Of a DNA stretch of 64,000 nucleotides, positions 57,104-64,000 are shown in pieces (positions within the stretch are counted from its first letter, which is position 1; every line of letters begins with the position of its first letter). The position numbers were made by a program, and so were the translations under genes. Where the stretch lies: the NCBI GenBank assembly GCA_947623915.1, contig CANQIB010000004.1:1-64000 (forward strand), read 5' to 3'. This DNA comes from an uncultured Ruminiclostridium sp. Lineage in GTDB: Bacteria > Bacillota > Clostridia > Oscillospirales > Ruminococcaceae. The notes beneath the pieces were generated by a model that had not been told where the DNA came from, searched no databases, and saw only the letters and a list, made by a program, of their open reading frames with translations.

Positions 57104-58396
57104 ATGAGGAAAAGAAGTATCGCGGCTTTAGCCGCGGCGGCTTTCATGCTGATAAGCGTATCCGGCTGCGCGCAGGAGGCGGCACAGTCGGGCGGAGCGT
57201 CGGAAACGGAGTCGGCGGCGAGCAACGTCCAAAGCGCCGCACAGGACAGCAGTCAAAGCGACACACAGGACAGCGCCCCGAACGGCGATACGCAGCAAAA
57301 CGAGGAAAACATGAGCGAAATGACCGCGAACGATTACGCCGAGAAAATGGGGATAGGATTGAACCTCGGAAATACCATGGAGGCGTATGTTGCCGATAAC
57401 TGCGAGAAGGCCTCCTATACCTGGATACCCGAACGCGGGGACAACACTCCGCAGGACTATGAGACCTGCTGGGGAGCCGTTGTGACCACCCAGGAGGTCA
57501 TCGACGGAATGAAAGCCGAGGGCTTCAACACCGTGAGGATACCCGTGTTCTGGGGTAACATGATGAAAGACGACGGCAGCTATACGATAAACGAGGAGTA
57601 TATCGGGCGTGTCCGTGAGATAGTTGATTACTGCATGAACGCGGGAGTTTACGCGGTCATAAATATCCACCATTTCGACGAGTTCATCATACGCCGCAAC
57701 GATCTTGAGTCCTGCAAAAAGATATTCAATAATCTGTGGACGCAGATAGCGGAATATTTTAAGGATTACTCCGGACGCTTGATATTCGAGGGATTTAACG
57801 AGTATCTCGGCGGACAGCAGTTCAACGACAGCGGAGTTTTGACCGACATGCCGGAGGACGAGGCGTTTGAAATGACCAACACGCTGAACCAGACCTTTGT
57901 CGACGCGGTAAGAGCGACCGGCGGCAACAACGCCGAGCGTCTGCTGATAGTTTCGGGATACTGGACCAACATAGACCTTACCACCACGGATAAATTCATC
58001 ATGCCGAACGATACGGCAAAGGATAAGCTGATGGTATCGGTACACTATATTGATAACGCGATGTTCTGGTCAAATCAGATAGGAGGGCAGGCTTGGCTGG
58101 ATTATATAGACGATCAATGCGGCAAGCTGAAAAAGAAATTCACCGACAACGGAATACCCGTGTTTGTGGGTGAGACCACCGCTATCTACCCGTCGGAACG
58201 CTTTGCGGGCAACGCGCTCGACGAGTACGACGACAGCTCGAAATGCCTTGAATATCTGCTGGATACCGCAACGGACTACGGCTTTATACCCGTGATATGG
58301 GATACAAACGACAATATGTATTCAAGAACGGCTTACAGGATAAAATCCGACAGCGACCGCGAGGTCATAAAAGAAATCTCCGATAAGCTGAAATAA
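57104..58396 (+). CDS. GH5 endoglucanase-like lipoprotein
   Basis: The 430-residue protein starts with a signal peptide ending in the lipobox ISVSGC and a Gln/Ser/Ala-rich linker of about 55 residues, so it is anchored outside the membrane. The GH5 barrel follows: MGIGLNLGNTMEAY, FNTVRIPVFWGNM, VINIHHFDE, the acid/base glutamate in LIFEGFNEY (about residue 233), SVHYID and the nucleophile glutamate in VFVGETTAIYP (about 357). It probably cuts cellulose, mannan or xyloglucan backbones at the cell surface. The start at 57104 follows AAAGGAG. It is paired with the intracellular GH43 upstream. Confidence 0.92.
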   Translation: MRKRSIAALAAAAFMLISVSGCAQEAAQSGGASETESAASNVQSAAQDSSQSDTQDSAPNGDTQQNEENMSEMTANDYAEKMGIGLNLGNTMEAYVADNCEKASYTWIPERGDNTPQDYETCWGAVVTTQEVIDGMKAEGFNTVRIPVFWGNMMKDDGSYTINEEYIGRVREIVDYCMNAGVYAVINIHHFDEFIIRRNDLESCKKIFNNLWTQIAEYFKDYSGRLIFEGFNEYLGGQQFNDSGVLTDMPEDEAFEMTNTLNQTFVDAVRATGGNNAERLLIVSGYWTNIDLTTTDKFIMPNDTAKDKLMVSVHYIDNAMFWSNQIGGQAWLDYIDDQCGKLKKKFTDNGIPVFVGETTAIYPSERFAGNALDEYDDSSKCLEYLLDTATDYGFIPVIWDTNDNMYSRTAYRIKSDSDREVIKEISDKLK

Positions 58397-58415
58397 GAAA
58401 CAGAATGTAAACATG

Positions 58416-58447
58416 ACGGACAGCCAAGGCTGTCCGTTTTTATTTAT
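58416..58447 (+). terminator. Terminator after the GH5 gene
   Basis: ACGGACAGCC and GGCTGTCCGT with a 2-base loop are followed by TTTTATTTAT: a strong intrinsic terminator 20 bases past the stop. Confidence 0.92.
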
Positions 58448-58538
58448 CCCCAAAAACCAGTTACATAATTTTGCACATTTGTGCTTTATTGCCTGTCGAT
58501 CAGGCAATCTTTACAATTTAAAAATTTTATTCAACATA

Positions 58539-58567
58539 TTGACATTTTATTTTTATAATGCTATACT
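58539..58567 (+). promoter_or_regulatory. Promoter of the glycosyltransferase cluster
   Basis: TTGACA (58539-58544) and TATACT (58562-58567) with a 17-base spacer. The gap 58397-58725 holds the upstream terminator, this promoter and a leader of about 150 bases in which no gene is evident. Confidence 0.78.
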
Positions 58568-58725
58568 GTTAACGTGAAACTTTTCGTTAATAAAAAAATT
58601 TACGAAAAATCGACGAACCCCCCCGGATTTCCGTGATTTTCATTCAGACCGCTTTATGCGGCGGGGGAGTTCGTTATCTGAAATCGGCTGCGTGCTTTTG
58701 TTCGGCCGGTGAGCTGGAGCGGAAA

Positions 58726-59766
58726 ATGAAGATAATGCTCATTTCTCATGAAATGACCTACACCGGAGCGCCCAACAGTCTTTTGAACGTGGCGCGTGTG
58801 CTGAGAAAGCACGGACATAAAGTCAAAGTATACACCCTTGAGCGGGGCGATTTCGAGCGCAGATACCGAAGATACGGTTTTCGCGTGCGTCAGCTCGCCT
58901 TTACACCGTCGGCGGCGGAATGTGACCGAATAGCAAAAAAATTCGACCTTGTGATATGCAACACGGTATTTTGCAGCCGCATTTGCTGTATGCTGCAGGA
59001 GCGCGTCAAAACGATACTTTATCTTCGCGAGGCGGCGGATCTTCCAAAGATAATATCCGACTGCGGCATAGACCGTTCCTTTTTGCAAAACGCCGAAAAT
59101 ACGGTATGTATCAGCGAATACGCGCAAAAGTTCATCGAAAGGACGTATTCCCCGAAAAGGTTGTGGGTGCTGCGGAATTTTCTCATGACGGGAAAATTTG
59201 CGCGCCCCGCCGCGAACAGGATAAGGGACGGCAAAGTCCATTTTCTTATAGCCGCCACCGTCGAGCCGAGAAAGGGCATCGACATTGCGATAAACGCGTA
59301 CCGCTCCCTGCCGCGTCATTTGACCGAGCGTGCGGTCTTGGACATATACGGCAGAAAGCCGGAATGGGCGAGGGATTACTGGGAAGGACTGTTCGGCGGC
59401 GACGGCGGTATCATTTATCACGGAGAGTATACCGGCGGTAAAAGAAAGCTGTATAAAAAGGCGAACGTCGTTTTGGTGCCGTCATCGGACGAGGCGTGCT
59501 CGCTCGCCGCGCTGGAGGGCGCGAGATACGGCAGACCGCTCATTGTCAGCGAAAACGTCGGGGCAAGGTATCTTACCGGCGGCGGGTGCGGTTTTACGGT
59601 AAAGACCGGCTCTGCGGAGAGCCTGGCGCGGGCGATGAGATTTTTTATAGAAAATCCCGACAGCTTGCAGTCGGCGGGAACGGCCGCGTTTTGCAATTTT
59701 AAAAGAACGTCAGTTCAGGACGGTTATTACGAGGGACTGCGAAAAATTTTGGCGGAGGTATTATGA
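58726..59766 (+). CDS. GT4-type glycosyltransferase
   Basis: The 346-residue protein has the two-Rossmann GT-B layout: N-terminal MKIMLISHEMTYTGAPNSLLNVARVL with the donor-side glycine region, and a C-terminal KVHFLIAATVEPRKGIDIAINAY then a VPSSDEACSLAALEGARYGRP segment carrying the E-x7-E nucleotide-sugar motif. It would transfer a sugar from an activated donor during surface glycan assembly. The ATG at 58726 is preferred, following TGGAGCGG; the frame remains open upstream. Its N-terminal half closely resembles the second half of the glycosyltransferase at the window end. ATGA overlap with the next gene. Confidence 0.86.
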   Translation: MKIMLISHEMTYTGAPNSLLNVARVLRKHGHKVKVYTLERGDFERRYRRYGFRVRQLAFTPSAAECDRIAKKFDLVICNTVFCSRICCMLQERVKTILYLREAADLPKIISDCGIDRSFLQNAENTVCISEYAQKFIERTYSPKRLWVLRNFLMTGKFARPAANRIRDGKVHFLIAATVEPRKGIDIAINAYRSLPRHLTERAVLDIYGRKPEWARDYWEGLFGGDGGIIYHGEYTGGKRKLYKKANVVLVPSSDEACSLAALEGARYGRPLIVSENVGARYLTGGGCGFTVKTGSAESLARAMRFFIENPDSLQSAGTAAFCNFKRTSVQDGYYEGLRKILAEVL

Positions 59767-61910
59767 GTAAAGAGAATATTGCGGTATCTGTGATAGTGCC
59801 GATCTACAATGTCGAACAATACCTCGCAAAGTGCCTTGACAGCATAATTTCGCAGACATTAAAAAATATAGAGATAATATGCGTGAACGATGGGTCGAAT
59901 GACGGCAGCGCCGCCATTCTTGAAAAATATGCCGCAAAGGACGGCAGGATAAAGGTGATAACTCAGCCCAACGGCGGCTACGGTAAGGCTGTGAACAACG
60001 GAGCCGCGGCGGCTTGCGGGGAGTATATCGGCATCGTCGAGCCGGACGATTTTATTCTTCCTAAAATGTATAAGACCTTGTACAACGCGGCAAAAACAAA
60101 TAACTGTGAGATAGTGAAATCAGACTTTTATCGGTTTTACGGCGACGGCAGGGAAAAGACCCTGTGGAGAACGGCACAGGAAGATAAAAATTACGGCCGT
60201 GTGATATGTCCCGCCGAGGAGAAGGAATGTTTCCGCTATGTGATGAATACATGGTGCGGGATATACAGACGGGATTTTTTGCTGTCCGGCGGGATACGGC
60301 ATAACGAAACGCCGGGCGCGTCGTTCCAGGATAACGGCTTTTGGTTCAAGGGATTTTGTCTTGCAAAGCGGATAATGTTCGTAAACAAGGCGTTCTACAT
60401 GAACCGCCGCGACAATCCCGGTTCTTCGGTCGCAAACAAGGAAAAGGTCTACTGCGGCAATACCGAATACGCGCTTATATATGACTGGCTGTGTGAAAAC
60501 GCCGAGCTGAAAGAAAAGTTCACCGACGTTTTTTTAATGAAAAAGCTGCACACATATATGTTTAATCTGCGCAGGATAGCCTCGGAATTTCGCCGAGAGT
60601 ATATATTGAGGTTCTCGCGGGAATTTGCGGAAAGTCTTGAACGCGGCGAACTGAGACAGCCGATGTTCACCCGGAAAGAGTGGACGGAGCTTATGCAGCT
60701 TATCCGCGATCCTGAGGAATATTTTTACACGGTGGAAAGCGAGCGGATAAAGGTATCCGTGATATTGCCGGTGTACAACTGTGAAAAGTATTTGCGGCAA
60801 TGTCTTGATACGCTTACCGCACAGACTCTGCGTGACATCGAGATAATCTGCGTGAACGACGGTTCGACCGACGGGTCGTCGGAGATACTGAAAGAGTACG
60901 CCGCAAAGGATATGCGGATACTGGTAATAAACAGCGAAAATCAAGGCGCGGGCGCGGCGAGAAATCTAGGAATAAACGCGGCTTGCGGGAAATACCTGGC
61001 TTTTCCCGACGCGGACGACTGGTTCGAGCCCGAAATGCTGTCCGCCGCTTACAAGACCGCGGAGGCGAGCAAGGCGGAAATAACGGTGTTCCGCTCGATG
61101 CAGTATGACAGCAATACGGGAAAGACCGCTCCCTGCGGGTATTCCGTCAGGACGGACAAGCTGCCGCTCTTTCGGCCGTTTTCGGCGCGGGATATGGAGG
61201 ACAGCGTTTTCCGCAGCTTTATGGGCTGGGCATGGGACAAGCTGTACCGCCGCAGCTTTGTGTTGAACAACGGGCTGAAATTCCAGCAGCAGCGGACCTC
61301 CAACGATATGTATTTTACTTTTATTTCGCTGTATAAAGCGTCGAGGATAACCGTATGCGATCGGTATCTTTACACTCAGCGCAGGAATGTGAGCGGCTCG
61401 CTCTCGGCAACGCGCGAAAAGTCGTGGGAGTGCTTTTACAGCGCGCTGTCCGCGCTAAAAGCGGAGCTTACGGAAATGGGGATATGGGACAGATACCGTC
61501 CCGATTTTGAGGATTACGCTCTGCATAGCTGCCTTTGGAATCTTAATACGCTGGACGATAACGAGGGCATGAAGCTGTACGACCGTCTGAAGACCGAGTG
61601 GTTCAAGACTTTGGGGATAGCCGACGCGCCGGTCGGGTGGTTCAGGGAAAAGGAAGAATACCGGCAATATCTGCAAATAATGCGTGCGGATGACGATTAC
61701 GTCACATTCCGCCTCGCAAGAGCGGATTTTAATAATATACTGCTTAAAAGCAGACTTGAAGCGCAGCTTTCTTCGCCCGAAAAGACAGCCGACGCGGATA
61801 CGCAGGAGGCGGAATTTTGGCGCCATGCGCTGGACGAGACCCGCAATTCGCTGTCCTACAAGATAGGCAGAGCCGTTACCTGGCTGCCGAGAAAAATACG
61901 GGGCTGGTAG
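59763..61910 (+). CDS. Double GT2 glycosyltransferase
   Basis: The 715-residue protein carries two GT2 (GT-A) domains in tandem. The first, residues about 5-230, begins VSVIVPIYNVEQYLAKCLDS with ICVNDGSNDGS and VEPDDFI. The second, about 325-560, begins VSVILPVYNCEKYLRQCLDT with ICVNDGSTDGS and FPDADDWF. Both keep the aspartates that bind nucleotide and metal. Two-domain GT2 proteins can add alternating sugars to a polymer, so it may build a repeating unit of a teichoic acid or capsule. A charged helical tail ends in LPRKIRGW. It overlaps the preceding gene by 4 bases. Confidence 0.9.
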   Translation: MSKENIAVSVIVPIYNVEQYLAKCLDSIISQTLKNIEIICVNDGSNDGSAAILEKYAAKDGRIKVITQPNGGYGKAVNNGAAAACGEYIGIVEPDDFILPKMYKTLYNAAKTNNCEIVKSDFYRFYGDGREKTLWRTAQEDKNYGRVICPAEEKECFRYVMNTWCGIYRRDFLLSGGIRHNETPGASFQDNGFWFKGFCLAKRIMFVNKAFYMNRRDNPGSSVANKEKVYCGNTEYALIYDWLCENAELKEKFTDVFLMKKLHTYMFNLRRIASEFRREYILRFSREFAESLERGELRQPMFTRKEWTELMQLIRDPEEYFYTVESERIKVSVILPVYNCEKYLRQCLDTLTAQTLRDIEIICVNDGSTDGSSEILKEYAAKDMRILVINSENQGAGAARNLGINAACGKYLAFPDADDWFEPEMLSAAYKTAEASKAEITVFRSMQYDSNTGKTAPCGYSVRTDKLPLFRPFSARDMEDSVFRSFMGWAWDKLYRRSFVLNNGLKFQQQRTSNDMYFTFISLYKASRITVCDRYLYTQRRNVSGSLSATREKSWECFYSALSALKAELTEMGIWDRYRPDFEDYALHSCLWNLNTLDDNEGMKLYDRLKTEWFKTLGIADAPVGWFREKEEYRQYLQIMRADDDYVTFRLARADFNNILLKSRLEAQLSSPEKTADADTQEAEFWRHALDETRNSLSYKIGRAVTWLPRKIRGW

Positions 61911-61930
61911 AGAAAAAGAAGAAAACTGTC

Positions 61931-62014
61931 ATGAGCGAATCGGCAGCCGAAAAACGCTTGGACGGTAAAAACGTATCGGACAATAAAAAACAGAAAAGAA
62001 AGAGGAAACCATGA
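61931..62014 (+). CDS. Possible short basic peptide between glycosyltransferase genes
   Basis: A 27-codon frame (MSESAAEKRLDGK... to KKQKRKRKP) starts 20 bases after the double GT2 gene, and its stop overlaps the next start as ATGA. That coupling is the only support; there is no clear ribosome site and no known family. It may be a leader for coupled translation or chance. Confidence 0.25.
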   Translation: MSESAAEKRLDGKNVSDNKKQKRKRKP

Positions 62015-64000
62015 AGGAAAATTCGGTGAACACTACAATAGCAAAAAACGAGAACGACAACGTTGTTTTGCAGGATAACGGAAAAGGTGGAGATCAGATA
62101 AAAGTATCGGTGATCATGCCCTCGTTGAACGTGGCGGATTATATCGACGAATGCCTTTCCAGCGTTATAAATCAGACGCTCAAGGATATCGAGATAATCT
62201 GCGTTGACGCGGGATCGACCGACGGTACTGTCGGTATACTCAGAAAATATAAGAAAAAAGATCCGCGTATCACTATCATTTCGTCAAAAATAAAAAGCTA
62301 CGGGTATCAGGTCAATCTGGGATTTGCCGCAGCCAAGGGCGAGTATGTTGCCATAGTCGAGACCGACGATTATATAAAAAGCGATATGTACGAGACCCTT
62401 TATTCTATAGCAAAGGAAAAAGACCTGGATTACATAAAGGCTAATTTTGCCCGATTTAAAGGTCCCTCAAGGGCGAGAACGTTTAATCACGCTAAAATAG
62501 TCGACGCTTCTTTCTATGACCGTGTGATATATGCAGGCGACGAACAGGCGGTATTCAATACCTCGGTATATCCGTGGGCGGGAATATACAGAAGAAGCAT
62601 GATAGTTGACAATAATATCCGTCTTAACGAAACTCCCGGCGCGTCGTATCAGGACAACGGGCTTGTTTTTCAGATATACGCCTACGGTAAGCGCGGATAT
62701 TTTGTGGATAAGGAGTTTTATTATCTCAGACGCGAGGATCAGGATGCGTCTTTTTATGCTCCCCATAAGGTAGATGAAATATTCAAAGAGTTCGATTTTA
62801 TCGAAGAGTTTCTTGTTAAAAGCGGGTACTATTCTGTTTTTGCACCGAGATTCTGGAAGCTTAAATACGGTACTTTTTGCTGGCGTGCCAATATGCTGGC
62901 TGATGAGCATAAGCTGGAATTTATGCAGAGATTTGCAGATGATTTCAGAAAAGGCGAGCAGGAAGGAAGATTAGTAACCAAGTTTTTTGATAAAAACGAG
63001 AAAGCGTATCTATACAGTATAATGGCTTGCCCGGACATGGTATGCTGGAAGAAATATTACACACCCGAATCCGTATGGCCGAAACTGGCTGTAAGCAAGG
63101 AGAAAATCGAGCTTGGTGAGGAAAGGACTTCAATAGCCGGAAAAAAAGTTCTGATTTTAACTCATGAATTTACATTTTCAGGCGCTCCGCTTTCTGCATT
63201 GGCACAATGCAAGGTACTTAGTGATGCAGGCGCTTATGTAGAGGTGTGGTCTCTTAGAGACGGAGAACTTCGCAAAAACTATGAAGATGAGGGTATTAAG
63301 ACAAGGATTGTTTACGCCTCTGATTATGAGCGCACATATCATCAGGATCTTATTATGCAGTTTGATGTGGCGATCATGAATACGGTACTTGCCTCTGCTG
63401 CGGCAAAAGTATGCGTGAATATGATACCCACTATACTTTATATAAGATCAGACGGAGAACTTATCGCGCATTTCTTTAAATACGCGAGAGCTTTTAAAGA
63501 TGATTATGAGAAATATTATGCGCTTAAAAACGCAGAATATGTTGTTGCCGTAAGTGAATTTTGCGGCGATTGGGTGCGTGAAAACCTTAATCCTAATGTT
63601 ACTGTTATCAATAATTTCCTTGAGGATAAGTTCGAGGAGTTCGGCAGTCGTGTAAAACCGATAAGCAATACCGATACCGTTAAATTCCTGGCATTGGGGA
63701 CTATCGAAAAGAGAAAGGGCTATGACATTTATTTGGACGCCTATTGCTCTTTGCCGGAAAATTACAGAAAAAAATGTGAGGTACATTTTGCAGGCAGACA
63801 GCTTTTTGGGAGTGAAGAATTATATAAAAATATAACCGAAAGAGCAAGCAAGACACCGGGTTGTGTATTTCACGGCGAAATTCTTGACAGAGATAAACTG
63901 TATGAGCTTATATTGGATTGCGATGTTATAGTGGTACCGTCTAGAAGCGAATCGTTCTCCAGAGTAGCTATTGAGGGAATGATGCTTGGGAAGCCGGTCA
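62011..64000 (+). CDS. GT2-GT4 fusion glycosyltransferase (runs off the window)
   Basis: The frame is open from 62011 to the window end, giving at least 663 residues. The ATG follows AAAGAGGAAACC. After about 30 hydrophilic residues there is a GT2 domain (KVSVIMPSLNVADYIDECLS, ICVDAGSTDG, VETDDYI; about residues 30-300). From about residue 375 there is a GT4-like GT-B part: VLILTHEFTFSGAPLSALAQC, VKFLALGTIEKRKGYDIYLDAY and VVPSRSESFSRVAIEGMMLGKP. That second half is related to the GT4 gene at 58726. Codon choice becomes visibly more A/T-rich from about 63130 onward, where the GT4 part begins. The 3' end is outside the window. Confidence 0.88.
   Translation, partial: MKENSVNTTIAKNENDNVVLQDNGKGGDQIKVSVIMPSLNVADYIDECLSSVINQTLKDIEIICVDAGSTDGTVGILRKYKKKDPRITIISSKIKSYGYQVNLGFAAAKGEYVAIVETDDYIKSDMYETLYSIAKEKDLDYIKANFARFKGPSRARTFNHAKIVDASFYDRVIYAGDEQAVFNTSVYPWAGIYRRSMIVDNNIRLNETPGASYQDNGLVFQIYAYGKRGYFVDKEFYYLRREDQDASFYAPHKVDEIFKEFDFIEEFLVKSGYYSVFAPRFWKLKYGTFCWRANMLADEHKLEFMQRFADDFRKGEQEGRLVTKFFDKNEKAYLYSIMACPDMVCWKKYYTPESVWPKLAVSKEKIELGEERTSIAGKKVLILTHEFTFSGAPLSALAQCKVLSDAGAYVEVWSLRDGELRKNYEDEGIKTRIVYASDYERTYHQDLIMQFDVAIMNTVLASAAAKVCVNMIPTILYIRSDGELIAHFFKYARAFKDDYEKYYALKNAEYVVAVSEFCGDWVRENLNPNVTVINNFLEDKFEEFGSRVKPISNTDTVKFLALGTIEKRKGYDIYLDAYCSLPENYRKKCEVHFAGRQLFGSEELYKNITERASKTPGCVFHGEILDRDKLYELILDCDVIVVPSRSESFSRVAIEGMMLGKPV

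Noticed and set aside
58447-58720. A small gene in the leader of the glycosyltransferase cluster
   Set aside because: The frame open before 58726 has no ribosome site, begins in A+T-rich promoter-proximal DNA, and its residues do not resemble the GT4 N-terminus.

Overview
The window looks like chromosome from an anaerobic, low-G+C-phylum Gram-positive bacterium of class Clostridia, most like gut or rumen Oscillospirales/Ruminococcaceae. The support is a complete Rnf complex of clostridial type, a cysteine T-box in front of cysE-cysS, B-type PyrD with PyrK, many TTGACA-17-TATAAT promoters, AGGAGG-type ribosome binding sites, and plant-polysaccharide glycoside hydrolases (GH27, GH51, GH43, GH5). 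The species cannot be named from the sequence. No rRNA, tRNA, CRISPR array, IS transposase or integrase was seen.

Layout. 1-7.4 kb: an array of intergenic hairpins, a secreted lipoprotein, a FucO-like iron alcohol dehydrogenase, the T-box-controlled cysE-cysS operon, and a phenylacetate-CoA ligase with its ACT-domain partner. 7.7-17.0 kb: a pyrimidine operon pyrC-pyrF-carA-carB-(unknown membrane protein)-pyrK-pyrD behind a perfect consensus promoter and a structured leader. 17.0-19.8 kb: GH27 and GH51 enzymes for arabinose/galactose side chains. 19.9-21.5 kb: a three-gene HipBST-type toxin-antitoxin operon with three evenly spaced operators. 21.7-28.0 kb, minus strand: a LacI-like/degenerate GGDEF/EAL phosphodiesterase, a second hairpin array, an ECF sigma factor with a large C-terminal extension, a 262-bp inverted-repeat element that can fold as a three-way junction, and a membrane protein with a degenerate GGDEF domain. 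28.0-33.0 kb, minus strand: rnfCDGEAB.

33.3-47.3 kb: a compact, intact-looking prophage-like cassette. A Cro/CI-type repressor and an ImmA/IrrE protease read leftward. A divergent promoter reads rightward into terS-terL-portal-(Prp-like protease fused to a scaffold-like region)-N4-gp56-type capsid-small protein-adaptor-stabilisation protein-repeat fibre-internal protein-holin-GH25 lysin. There is no integrase, replication gene or tail-tube gene. This is the most unusual region: it resembles a podovirus-style particle module of gene-transfer-agent size under lysogenic control.

47.3-64.0 kb: an EamA transporter; a methionine/one-carbon group (metG, metF, a separate MetH reactivation protein, and a MetH lacking that domain); a CLC anion transporter; GH43 and GH5 enzymes; and the start of a surface-polysaccharide glycosyltransferase cluster in which GT2 and GT4 modules are recombined (GT4, GT2-GT2, GT2-GT4). 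The last gene runs off the window end.
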